This document shows, in pieces, positions 1-8,032 of a DNA stretch of 53,429 nt. A program made the position numbers and the translations under genes. A model generated the notes under the pieces. That model did not search any database, was not told the origin of the DNA, and was given only the letters and a program-made list of their open reading frames with translations. Source of the DNA: Verrucomicrobiaceae bacterium. Its GTDB lineage: Bacteria; Verrucomicrobiota; Verrucomicrobiia; Verrucomicrobiales; Verrucomicrobiaceae. The stretch's first letter is position 1, and each line of letters begins with the position of its first letter. The DNA lies in assembly GCA_947440575.1 (NCBI GenBank), contig CANETF010000008.1, positions 1 to 53,429 of the forward strand. The letters run 5' to 3'.

Positions 1-1
1 A

Positions 2-265
2 ACTGCGATCTTCCCGATGTGCCTGTGGATGCTGGCGACAGTGTTTGGATTATTGGTCCACAATGTCTTTGCGGGCAATGTGACTGCGACCTTCCCCGTC
101 AATTTTTTTGTATGGTTTATCATGGGAAGCATCAATGGGTGTGTCGCATGGGACGCGCGCAAGCGTGGTGCTTCACCGCCGCAAACTAGTGTGTCGTCGG
201 GGGATCCTAGCCACTTTGACCAGTCGCGTTGGTCTGGGTCCCTTGGTCAGGCAAGGGTGGGATGA
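2..265 (+). CDS. O-antigen ligase/polymerase-like protein, C-terminal fragment
   Basis: The reading frame is open from the first bases of the window and ends at the stop at 263-265, so this is the 3' end of a gene that begins outside. About 45 hydrophobic residues form the last membrane segments. The pattern LLVHNVFAG followed by FVWFIMGSINGC resembles the end of Wzy/WaaL-type O-antigen ligases, where a final helix with Trp and Gly precedes a short basic cytoplasmic tail. It lies 24 bp before a glycosyltransferase gene and reads the same way, which suits an exopolysaccharide polymerase. With only about 87 residues visible, the family call is an inference. It could be another polytopic EPS export protein. 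Confidence 0.5.
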   Translation, partial: TAIFPMCLWMLATVFGLLVHNVFAGNVTATFPVNFFVWFIMGSINGCVAWDARKRGASPPQTSVSSGDPSHFDQSRWSGSLGQARVG

Positions 266-289
266 GATTTAGTCTGAAGTTGTGATCTA

Positions 290-1363
290 ATGACGAATTC
301 AAATCGACGTCTAGGGGTGCTGACGACTCACTCTGAGAGGTTGCGAGTGCTTGCACCGAGGAGGCACTTAGACGGGCACGATTTGCCAAATGGCTCCGAG
401 TTGTTGGTCGGGAGATGGTTTGAAGACGATCTAGAGGTGCAGACAGCCTTTCATGAAAAGGTGCCGGGCCCGATCATGAGGATGATGAAAGAGATGAGGT
501 GGCTGGTGAGTCAGCGGCGGAAGCTTAGTCAATTGAGTCATGTCTACTGCTTGGAGGGGATTCACTTCAATCTTCTAATGGTTTTGGCGCGGACGCCTGT
601 ATTTCGCGCAAAAAGGAAAAGCATTCGTCGGTTTGCGTTCCGCGATCGAGCGATTGCTAGATTGGCACCTTTATTGCGGCGGTCAGATTCTGGATTTCAG
701 GTGGATTACATTACCATGGAGCAGGTGGAGCGTGCGCGTGCGCTTGTGGGTCAAGAGCGGGTGCTTCTGCATCCCTGGAAGGTGGATGTTGAATGGTATC
801 GACCTTCGGAAGGAAGAATGCCCACTGAGCCAGGGGGAAGGGTTCTACTTCCGGGCAATATGTTTCGATCTGAGGCGCTGGTCGATCCATTATTGGAGAG
901 TGGAGTGAGTGTCTGCCGAATGGGTAGACATGGAAAGCTGAAGGAGAGATTTGCGCATTCGCAGGAACATCAGGGCTTTGAATTGGTGATCAACGCACCG
1001 CACGTGAAGTACCTAGAGGCCTTGAGAGCATCAGAGGCCGTTCTCTTGCCGATCGAGGACTGCGATGAGCCGGCGGGTTTGACTGCGGCGATGGAAGCGG
1101 TGGCGTGTGGGCGCCCAGTATTGGCTAATCGGAGCATGGGAATCGCTGAACTCTTTCGGGAATGTGAGTATCCTTTGCCAATGGTGGATGGGTTGAGGGC
1201 CGATGAATGGATCCGTGCGATCAAAGATTTAAGACGCCTCGCTGGAGAGGTCGGATTTCTTGATCGATTGAGGCTATCGATGATGCGACTGAGGGAGCGG
1301 CGGGGGATTCTTCCAGGAGCTGGAGACTGGGCTGAGGCACTCGGATGGAAGGAGGAAGAGTGA
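290..1363 (+). CDS. Glycosyltransferase, GT4-like
   Basis: A 357-residue protein whose C-terminal half carries the GT-B nucleotide-sugar signature EPAGLTAAMEAVACGRPVLA, near residues 262-281. There the acidic residue and glycine-rich stretch contact the donor sugar nucleotide. The N-terminal half is basic and lacks membrane segments, fitting a cytoplasmic or peripheral membrane enzyme adding a sugar to a lipid-linked EPS intermediate. It is followed by a second glycosyltransferase gene that overlaps its stop codon. The acceptor and donor cannot be read from sequence. The ATG at 290 has no strong Shine-Dalgarno sequence. Confidence 0.75.
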   Translation: MTNSNRRLGVLTTHSERLRVLAPRRHLDGHDLPNGSELLVGRWFEDDLEVQTAFHEKVPGPIMRMMKEMRWLVSQRRKLSQLSHVYCLEGIHFNLLMVLARTPVFRAKRKSIRRFAFRDRAIARLAPLLRRSDSGFQVDYITMEQVERARALVGQERVLLHPWKVDVEWYRPSEGRMPTEPGGRVLLPGNMFRSEALVDPLLESGVSVCRMGRHGKLKERFAHSQEHQGFELVINAPHVKYLEALRASEAVLLPIEDCDEPAGLTAAMEAVACGRPVLANRSMGIAELFRECEYPLPMVDGLRADEWIRAIKDLRRLAGEVGFLDRLRLSMMRLRERRGILPGAGDWAEALGWKEEE

Positions 1364-2541
1364 CAGAAGAAGTTTCCAAGAAGAGTTTATTGGTGGTATC
1401 GCACACGTATGCGGTGAATCCCCACGCCCTAAAGTTGGTGGCGTTGGGGGAGCATTTTGATGTCACGTGCGTAACCGTGAGTCGTCAAGATGCTGGATTT
1501 GAAGAAGCAAGAGAGGTTGATCACGGGCTAGCGGCGTTTCGGACAGAACTGCCCATTTTAGGTTCGGTGACGAAGCAGCGATTTGTATTTCGTGGGCTGA
1601 ATGAATTGATTCGGTCGCGCCAGTGGGATTATCTCTTGGTTGAGTCGGAGCCTTGGCAGCCAGTTAAGTGGCAGGCATTGATCTTGGCGAAGCTGGCAGG
1701 TACGGTGAAGTGTTATGGCGAGTTCACGTGGGAGAACATGATACGGGCGGGACTCAAAGGGATGATTCTCGAGTGGGTCTACCGGTTCTCAGCGAGGGCA
1801 ATTGATTTTTGGATTGCTGGCAATGGGAGGGCAGGCGAGATCTTGTGTGGCTACGGTATGCCGAGTGAGAGGGTTCTGGTCTGCACACAGGTGGGTGTTG
1901 AGATTCCGAAACCCTTTGATGGGGTTCGTGAACTACGTTCAAAGGAATTACGGACTCGGGAAGGCATTCCGGATGGTGCATTTGTAGCGGGCTTCGCCGG
2001 TCGCTTGGTTCCAGAGAAGGGGATTGAGGATTTGTTTGAAGCTTTAAGTAAAGTGAACAAAGACCGCTTGGCCCCGATCTATATGGTGCTTATGGGACGA
2101 GGTCCCCTAGAGGAGGCAATGAGGAGACGGCAAACTGAAGTCTCTTGGTTAAGGGTTCTGCCTCCTGTAAGTCACGATGAAGTAGCGGAGCATCTCCCGA
2201 TTATGGATTTGCTCGTCTTAGGAAGTCATGCTGTGCGTCGCCGTGACATGTGTTGGGAGGAACAATTTGGGCATATCCTAGTTGAGGCGATGGCAGTTGG
2301 AACGGTTGTGGCCGGAGCGCGTTCGGGAGCGATACCGGAGGTGATAGATGATTCTGAGGTATTGTTTGATTCAGGGGACGTGGAGCAGCTCGCTTCAATT
2401 TTGAGGCGATTTGCTGATGAGGAGGACTTCTTGCAAAGCCGACGAAAGATTCAAGAGGTGCGTGTGCGAACCAAGTATTCGCATGAGGCTGTGGCGGCCG
2501 AGTATGCGACCTTTTTGGGGGGAATTGATCCACGCAGATGA
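1360..2541 (+). CDS. Glycosyltransferase family 4 protein
   Basis: A GT-B glycosyltransferase of about 393 residues. The central motif GFAGRLVPEKGIEDL and the C-terminal EAMAVGTVVAGARSGAIPEVI are the usual GT4 phosphate- and sugar-nucleotide-binding elements. I chose the GTG at 1360 because AAGGAGG sits just upstream (1349-1355) and the GTG overlaps the previous gene's TGA, a normal sign of translational coupling. An in-frame ATG at 1345 would add five residues but has no ribosome binding site. The stop overlaps the next glycosyltransferase start as ATGA. Likely role: sugar addition during EPS repeat-unit assembly at the inner membrane. Donor and linkage are unknown. Confidence 0.85.
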   Translation: MTEEVSKKSLLVVSHTYAVNPHALKLVALGEHFDVTCVTVSRQDAGFEEAREVDHGLAAFRTELPILGSVTKQRFVFRGLNELIRSRQWDYLLVESEPWQPVKWQALILAKLAGTVKCYGEFTWENMIRAGLKGMILEWVYRFSARAIDFWIAGNGRAGEILCGYGMPSERVLVCTQVGVEIPKPFDGVRELRSKELRTREGIPDGAFVAGFAGRLVPEKGIEDLFEALSKVNKDRLAPIYMVLMGRGPLEEAMRRRQTEVSWLRVLPPVSHDEVAEHLPIMDLLVLGSHAVRRRDMCWEEQFGHILVEAMAVGTVVAGARSGAIPEVIDDSEVLFDSGDVEQLASILRRFADEEDFLQSRRKIQEVRVRTKYSHEAVAAEYATFLGGIDPRR

Positions 2542-3413
2542 GTAAGTGGAATCTAGCGGTTATCGTTATTCCTGTGCACAACCGGAAGGCACATACACTG
2601 CATTGCCTAGGCGGGCTGAAATGGTGTTTGGGTTTGCCTGGATGGAAAGTTGTCGTTGTCGATGACGGTTCGGTAGATGGAACGGCAGAAGAGATCGCGA
2701 GATGTTTTCCAGAAGTTGATCTGGTATTCGGTAACGGCGATTTCTATTGGACCGGTGGCATTCTGGCAGGGATGAGGCGTGGAATCGAGTTAGGAGCTAC
2801 GGCTTTTGTCTGGCTCAACGATGATACGGAAACCTCGGAGAGCAGCCTTCGGAGACTAGTTTCCCGAGTGACTGCCAATCCCAATGAAATGGTTGGAGCG
2901 TCTCCCTGGGTCGATGAAACTCCGATGGCATTTTCAAGTCTTCATGGGGTAGGGGTGGCAGCTAGTCCGGGTGAGCGATTGAGGGTTGATGTCTTGGCTG
3001 GCTTCCTGGTGGCGTTTTCGATTGAGGTGGTAGGGAAGATTGGATTGCCCGATGCCGACGGTTATCCACATTACGCAGGAGATAGTGAGTATACCCGCCG
3101 TGCGCAAAGCAATGGAATTGAGCTGTGGCTTGATGGAGATGCGGTCGTGAAGTTACAGGGATTCAAGCCGTATCCGACTGTTGCAGAGTATTTTTGGGGC
3201 CCTGAGACACTGGATTTGGCGGCCCGATTTAAGCGGACTTTCTTGGAAAGACGTTCAAAATTCAGGTTGGCCACCCAGAAGAAGTTGGATCAACTCTATC
3301 GAGGTAAGGTTCTAGGTATGGTGGCATTCCTAATTAGACTATGCCTGTGGGCCGGACAGATCGGACTCGCCAATCGCCGTCGATTAGGGCGAAAGACACA
3401 AATAAGTTTTTAG
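2538..3413 (+). CDS. Glycosyltransferase family 2 protein
   Basis: A 291-residue GT-A protein. It begins with the family-2 core (VVIPVHNR-like start, [12 protein letters not shown] near residues 36-47) and has a metal-binding motif in [10 protein letters not shown], where the DxD-type aspartates coordinate the nucleotide sugar. The pattern [14 protein letters not shown] and a later [12 protein letters not shown] resemble rhamnosyltransferase-like GT2 enzymes, but specificity is not certain. There is no long membrane segment apart from a hydrophobic patch near the C-terminus. It is translationally coupled to the upstream glycosyltransferase (ATGA at 2538-2541) and lies 4 bp before the exosortase gene. 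Confidence 0.88.
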   Translation: MSKWNLAVIVIPVHNRKAHTLHCLGGLKWCLGLPGWKVVVVDDGSVDGTAEEIARCFPEVDLVFGNGDFYWTGGILAGMRRGIELGATAFVWLNDDTETSESSLRRLVSRVTANPNEMVGASPWVDETPMAFSSLHGVGVAASPGERLRVDVLAGFLVAFSIEVVGKIGLPDADGYPHYAGDSEYTRRAQSNGIELWLDGDAVVKLQGFKPYPTVAEYFWGPETLDLAARFKRTFLERRSKFRLATQKKLDQLYRGKVLGMVAFLIRLCLWAGQIGLANRRRLGRKTQISF

Positions 3414-3417
3414 ACGT

Positions 3418-4389
3418 GTGAGCCTAAAACTCGAAAATGAACCCGTCTTTAGGGATCCGAAGGTTTTGGGGTGGGCGTTGGTTGGAGTGGTGAGTGTAGC
3501 GCTCACTTTGATGATGGTCATCCAGCCATTTGATGCGGGCTATGCGGACTTTCGGCGCACCATCGTGCAAACGTTGCTGATTTACTGGCGCGATCCGACC
3601 TGGCAACACGGAGCGCTTGCACCTTTGATTGCGGTTTGGCTGGTGTGGAGGCAGAGAAGCAAACTGGTTCAGTTGCCATTGAACGGCAGCTATTGGGGGT
3701 TGAGCCTTTTGGTCGTTTCAGCGATCCTCTACTATGCGGGGTTCAAGGCTAACAGTTTTTATTTTGGCATTGCCTCTGTGCAGCTGTTTTTGGCCGGTTC
3801 GGTATTGTGGGTGTTTGGGTGGCAGTATGCCCGCGAGTTGTTTTTCCCTTGGCTGATTCTTTGTTTTTCCTGGCCCCTCATCTTTCTGGAGGACACCATC
3901 GCCTTTCGATTGCGTCTTGTGATGGTGGAATGCGCTTCCTGGGTTCTCAATGTGCTTGGAGTCGACACCCTCGTTGAGGGAACATCGTTGGTTTCCGCGC
4001 CAGATCTCGAGAGTGGGAAAGGGCCTGGAGATGTGTTTAGTTTGAAAGTGGACGGTCCATGCAGTGGAATGAGATCACTCTTTGCCTTGATGATGGTGTC
4101 TGCTTTGTTCAGTTATTTCCGTGAGACATCAGTCCTGCGACGGATAGCGCTATTTGCCAGCAGCATACCCTTGGCGATCCTGGCGAACCTTGTGAGGCTT
4201 TTGATTTTGTTGGCCGCCACTGCGATTTTTGGTCAAGACTTCGCGGTTGGTAATGAAGAAAAGGAGGTCTCAACCTTTCATTTCCTTTCGGGCCTTGCGG
4301 TTTTTGTTGTTGCGCTAGCCGGATTGCAAGCCATTGCGGGTTTGATGCGAATTGTTTGGCCCGTGAAAGTTCTAAAGAAGGCAAGTTAA
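3418..4389 (+). CDS. Exosortase/archaeosortase family membrane peptidase
   Basis: A 323-residue polytopic membrane protein with about eight hydrophobic segments. The three proposed catalytic residues of exosortases are all present: Cys215 in GPCSGMRSL, Arg260 in LANLVRLL, and His288 in STFHFLSG. The N-terminal [15 protein letters not shown] motif is also typical. Exosortases recognise C-terminal PEP-CTERM-like sorting signals (a short motif, one helix, basic tail), process the protein at the membrane, and usually sit in EPS clusters. It starts at a GTG 4 bp after a GT2 gene and is followed by its EpsI partner. No protein with an obvious sorting tail is encoded in this window, so its substrates must be elsewhere. 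The subfamily (XrtA, B, C and so on) is not assigned. Confidence 0.93.
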   Translation: MSLKLENEPVFRDPKVLGWALVGVVSVALTLMMVIQPFDAGYADFRRTIVQTLLIYWRDPTWQHGALAPLIAVWLVWRQRSKLVQLPLNGSYWGLSLLVVSAILYYAGFKANSFYFGIASVQLFLAGSVLWVFGWQYARELFFPWLILCFSWPLIFLEDTIAFRLRLVMVECASWVLNVLGVDTLVEGTSLVSAPDLESGKGPGDVFSLKVDGPCSGMRSLFALMMVSALFSYFRETSVLRRIALFASSIPLAILANLVRLLILLAATAIFGQDFAVGNEEKEVSTFHFLSGLAVFVVALAGLQAIAGLMRIVWPVKVLKKAS

Positions 4390-4399
4390 GGTAATTGCG

Positions 4400-5128
4400 A
4401 TGATCTGGGCGCGATTGGCAGTGGTGCTACTATTTGGACTTGCCGGAGTCATGGCTTGCCGGCTGGCGCCCGCAATGAAGACCAAACTGGATAGTGGTGT
4501 GATCATGCGTTTACCAAGTGGGGTAGATCGATTTTTGGGTGAATCGGGATCAATGAGTGAAGAGGAAAAGAGATTGTTGCCTGAAGACACAGAGATGGTG
4601 AGGATGCGATATCAAACGGCGAGGTACGGTGCTGGAACAAGCGACCAAGTTGAAGTGACTTTGGTGCGGGCGGGGGCCGAAAGACGAAGTATTCACCGAC
4701 CAGAGGTTTGTTTGACAGGTCAGGGCTGGACCTTGCTGAATAGCACAACAGTGCCGATTGAAGTGAGTCCAGGACGTTTCCTCAAGGTTAAGGACCTCTA
4801 CATTGAGAGGTTCATTCAAGTGGATACTGGTCCTGCTATTCCCTTACGAGCACATTATCTATATTGGTTCGTTGGCGAAGATGTGACGACCTCCAGCCAC
4901 GTCGAACGAGTCTGGCTGTCGGCGTGGGATAGTGTGACTAGAAATGTCAATCATCGGTGGGCTTACGTGAGTGTCTTGGCTAAGGTAACAGAGGGAATTG
5001 ATCCGAACAAGACAGGGGAGCGCATCCGCACATCCCGGGAGACCACCGATATCATGGTAAGACTGATCAAAGAGTTGGTTCCTAAAATTCAGAAAGACTG
5101 GATGATAACTGAGCGGAAGGGAGTATAG
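4400..5128 (+). CDS. epsI: Exosortase-associated EpsI family protein
   Basis: A 242-residue protein with one N-terminal membrane segment (about residues 4-20). The diagnostic EpsI motif IHRPEVCLTGQGW lies near residues 98-110. EpsI proteins occur either as a domain fused to exosortase or as a separate gene beside it, as here. They are believed to support EPS export or exosortase function on the outer face of the inner membrane. AAGG sits about 9 nt before the ATG. The gene is 10 bp from the exosortase stop and 5 bp before larE, so it is surely cotranscribed with both. Confidence 0.9.
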   Translation: MIWARLAVVLLFGLAGVMACRLAPAMKTKLDSGVIMRLPSGVDRFLGESGSMSEEEKRLLPEDTEMVRMRYQTARYGAGTSDQVEVTLVRAGAERRSIHRPEVCLTGQGWTLLNSTTVPIEVSPGRFLKVKDLYIERFIQVDTGPAIPLRAHYLYWFVGEDVTTSSHVERVWLSAWDSVTRNVNHRWAYVSVLAKVTEGIDPNKTGERIRTSRETTDIMVRLIKELVPKIQKDWMITERKGV

Positions 5129-5133
5129 GGCAT

Positions 5134-5943
5134 GTGGGCATGGATAAGCTGAATCATTTACGAACGTGGTTTGGGGCTCAAGCTTCAGTGGTGGTTGCGT
5201 ACTCCGGTGGAGTGGATAGCAGCCTCGTGATGTGTGTCGCCGACCAAGTGCTAGGGAAGCACTGTATTGGTGTCTTGGCGGTTTCGCCCAGTTTGCCACA
5301 GGTGGAGAGAGTTGAGGCTGTTCAACAAGCAGAGGAGCGGGGGTGGCAACTGCACGAATTGGAAACAACAGAAACAGAGGATCCAGATTATCAGGTCAAT
5401 GCTCCCAATCGCTGTTTTTATTGCAAAGATCATGTGTATCGGTCGCTTTTGGAAGTGGCCAGGGGGTTTGAGAATGGCGCAGTTCTGGTAGATGGAATGA
5501 ATGCGGAGGACACTCAGGATTTGAGGCCCGGACGAGCAGCGGCAATAAGGCACGGGGTGAAGAGTCCACTGAATGAATTGGGTTTTACCAAAGCTGAGGT
5601 CCGTGAAGCCGCCCAATCTATAGGGTTGACGGTTTGGGACAAGCCTGCAGCGGCTTGTTTAGCCTCGCGCATTCCATATGGAACAAAGGTAACTACTGGG
5701 TTGCTTCGGAGGATCGAGAATGCTGAGTCTTTCGTCAGGTCGTTTGGGATTGGTGCTCTACGGGTTCGACACCATGGGGATGTGGCTCGGATTGAGGTGC
5801 CTACCTCAGATTTCAATCTTGTGATTCAGAATGCTCAATCCCTGGTAGGGGGACTAAGGGAACTGGGTTGGCTGTACGTAACGCTTGATATGGAAGGACT
5901 TCGCCAGGGTAGCATGAATGCACCGGTCTTGAAATCATTATGA
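5134..5943 (+). CDS. larE: ATP-dependent sacrificial sulfur transferase LarE (nickel-pincer cofactor synthesis)
   Basis: A 269-residue LarE protein, close to the family's usual length. The PP-loop SGGVDSSLV (residues about 24-32) adenylates the carboxylates of the LarB product so that sulfur can be inserted, giving the pyridinium bis-thiocarboxylate precursor. The catalytic Cys is Cys175 in PAAACLASR, equivalent to Cys176 of Lactobacillus plantarum LarE. A CxxC pair (Cys94, Cys97 in NRCFYCK) is also present. Three cysteines in these positions mark LarE forms reported to hold a [4Fe-4S] cluster and act catalytically instead of sacrificing their own sulfur. The start is GTG 5134 with AAGGGAG ten bases upstream; ATG 5140 is possible. 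It overlaps larB by 4 bp. Confidence 0.95.
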   Translation: MGMDKLNHLRTWFGAQASVVVAYSGGVDSSLVMCVADQVLGKHCIGVLAVSPSLPQVERVEAVQQAEERGWQLHELETTETEDPDYQVNAPNRCFYCKDHVYRSLLEVARGFENGAVLVDGMNAEDTQDLRPGRAAAIRHGVKSPLNELGFTKAEVREAAQSIGLTVWDKPAAACLASRIPYGTKVTTGLLRRIENAESFVRSFGIGALRVRHHGDVARIEVPTSDFNLVIQNAQSLVGGLRELGWLYVTLDMEGLRQGSMNAPVLKSL

Positions 5944-6713
5944 GACCTGAGGACATAGAGAGTTTACTGGAATCCGTTCGCGATGGTAGTCTTGCACCGC
6001 TCGTAGCGATGGAAACTCTGAGGACACTGCCATTTCGGGAAGCCGCAGGCATACTGGCAGACACACATCGTTTACTGAGACAAGGATTTGTAGAGGCTGT
6101 GTTTGCCGAAGGCAAGACACATCAACAAGTGGCAGACGCGCTTAAAGTGCTTTTTGATTCGCAAGGTGCAGCGGTGGCAACTCGAGTGGATTTAAGTTGT
6201 GGTGAAACTTTATTGGGGCGCTTTCCAGAGGGAGTCTATGACTCAACATCACGCGTGTTCTCGATTGGGAAATTTCCAAGCCGTTCTATCAAGTTGGTGA
6301 TTGGAGTCATTTGCGCAGGGACTTCAGATATACCCGTGGCAGAAGAAGCCGCCAGGATTCTTGAGTTTTCGGGCTGGACTGTGAATCGAATCCAAGATGT
6401 AGGGGTTGCAGGCTTGCATCGGATTTTGGGAAAGCTGGAAGAACTGCGTTCCTGCTCTGTCTTGATTGTCGTTGCTGGTATGGAAGGCGCTTTGCCGGGA
6501 GTAGTAGGCGGGCTAGTCGGGTGCCCTGTGATTGCAGTTCCTACGAGTGTTGGGTATGGAGTGGGGCAAAAGGGCTATGCAGCTCTTCTGACTATGCTGA
6601 CCACCTGCGCTTCCGGGGTGTGTGTGATGAATATTGACAATGGATATGGGGCTGCGGTAGCTGCCCAAAGGATTCTCAATGGCCTTAGCGAAGAACAAAG
6701 AATGCAGAGATAG
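5940..6713 (+). CDS. larB: LarB, nicotinate adenine dinucleotide carboxylase/hydrolase
   Basis: A 257-residue LarB. The family carboxylates C5 of nicotinic acid adenine dinucleotide and releases AMP, the first step to the nickel-pincer nucleotide. The C-terminal half is the AIR-carboxylase (PurE)-like domain: GVICAGTSDIPVAEEA near residues 122-137, VVAGMEGALPGVVGGL, and PTSVGYG further on, all family hallmarks. It starts at ATG 5940, overlapping the larE stop, so the two are translationally coupled. A 119-bp gap separates it from larC, the largest break in this part of the cluster. I see no terminator in that gap. Confidence 0.95.
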   Translation: MRPEDIESLLESVRDGSLAPLVAMETLRTLPFREAAGILADTHRLLRQGFVEAVFAEGKTHQQVADALKVLFDSQGAAVATRVDLSCGETLLGRFPEGVYDSTSRVFSIGKFPSRSIKLVIGVICAGTSDIPVAEEAARILEFSGWTVNRIQDVGVAGLHRILGKLEELRSCSVLIVVAGMEGALPGVVGGLVGCPVIAVPTSVGYGVGQKGYAALLTMLTTCASGVCVMNIDNGYGAAVAAQRILNGLSEEQRMQR

Positions 6714-6832
6714 TCGGATTCTTCGGCGTTTGAACGACCGATGGATGAGGTGGTTTCGAGTGGGTATTGTTTTTTGGCAATAGAGAAAAGTCAATTGCTG
6801 TTGAGTTTAGTGAAGGTTCGTTATCGATATAC

Positions 6833-8032
6833 ATGAAGACTGCCTATTTTGACCTCATTGCCGGTGCCAGTGGTGACATGATCCTTGGTGCTTTGATCGA
6901 CAGTGGATTGGATGTCGGATGGCTGCGTAGTGAATTGGGCAAGTTGCCGATATCGGGGTGGGAATTGCAAACGCAACGAGTCGACAAGAATGGATTCACG
7001 GCGATTAAGGTGGATGTCGTGGTTGGACCCCAGCCACATGCCAGACCATTGCCTGAAATTGAAAGAGTGATTCGAGAGAGCACTTTGACGGAATCGGTCA
7101 AGCGGCGATCACTTGAAGTAGTACGTATCATTGCAGCAGAGGAAGCAAAGATTCATGGAATGGCAATTGATGAAGTGCATTTGCACGAAGTGGGTGGTGA
7201 GGACGCTATCATTGACATATGTGGCAGCATCGCTGCGGTAGAGCATCTTGGAATTGAGAGGGTTGAATGCAGTCCGTTTCCGCTTGGGAGGGGATTTATC
7301 AATGGGGCCCACGGTCAGATTCCGCTCCCTGCTCCGGCGGCGGTGGGTATCATGAAGGGATTGCCAATCGTTGGGTCACCGATCCAAGCGGAACTAGTCA
7401 CGCCGACTGGGGCAGCCCTGTTAAAGCATCTGTCGTCTCGGTTCGGACATTTGCCATCGATGCTGCTTGAGTCGGTGGGTTACGGTGCAGGGAGTTGGAA
7501 TTTAGTGATTCCCAATTTACTCCGGGTCTTCATTGGCCAAGCTGACAAGGCAACGTTCGATACGGACATCGTTTCAGTTCTCGAGACCAACATTGATGAT
7601 CAGAATCCGGAGCACTATGAGCACTTGATGGAGAGAATGTTTGATGCGGGCGCACTCGATGTAACGTTGACCCCCACACAGATGAAAAAAAATCGTCCGG
7701 GAGTGGTGCTGAGTGTGATCTCAAAGCCGCAGGACAAGGAGGCCATGCGCAGTCTTATCTTGACCGAGACAAGCTCGATGGGAGTGCGAGAGAAAGACCT
7801 TCAGCGGAGTCTGCTGAATCGGGATCGTATTGAAGTGGATACGCCATTCGGTAAAACCTTCGTCAAAGTGGCGCATTTGCCAGGGGGGGGGCACAAGTAT
7901 GCACCTGAGTTTGAAGATTGCCGCCGGCTTGCACGAGTTGCCAACGTTCCGCTGCGTGAAGTCTATGTTGCGGCTGAAACAGCCGCTCGGTATGTGCATG
8001 AGCATTCACACGGTCACCAGCACAAGCATTGA
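6833..8032 (+). CDS. larC: LarC, nickel insertion protein for nickel-pincer nucleotide
   Basis: A 399-residue LarC in one uninterrupted frame. In L. plantarum, LarC is made from larC1 and larC2 by a programmed frameshift; no such slip is needed here. LarC inserts Ni into the pincer precursor in a CTP-dependent cyclometallation. The N-terminus AYFDLIAGASGDM is typical, and VHLHEVGGEDAI plus ETNIDDQNPEHY are conserved blocks. The extreme C-terminus HEHSHGHQHKH is a His-rich probable nickel store. I start it at ATG 6833, since the 22 upstream in-frame residues do not resemble the family. Its TGA overlaps a TTG start of the next gene. Confidence 0.95.
   Translation: MKTAYFDLIAGASGDMILGALIDSGLDVGWLRSELGKLPISGWELQTQRVDKNGFTAIKVDVVVGPQPHARPLPEIERVIRESTLTESVKRRSLEVVRIIAAEEAKIHGMAIDEVHLHEVGGEDAIIDICGSIAAVEHLGIERVECSPFPLGRGFINGAHGQIPLPAPAAVGIMKGLPIVGSPIQAELVTPTGAALLKHLSSRFGHLPSMLLESVGYGAGSWNLVIPNLLRVFIGQADKATFDTDIVSVLETNIDDQNPEHYEHLMERMFDAGALDVTLTPTQMKKNRPGVVLSVISKPQDKEAMRSLILTETSSMGVREKDLQRSLLNRDRIEVDTPFGKTFVKVAHLPGGGHKYAPEFEDCRRLARVANVPLREVYVAAETAARYVHEHSHGHQHKH

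Noticed and set aside
6714..6832. Gap between larB and larC as possible site of a small gene or riboswitch
   Set aside because: No ordered stems, no open frame with start and ribosome site; nothing to support a nickel riboswitch.
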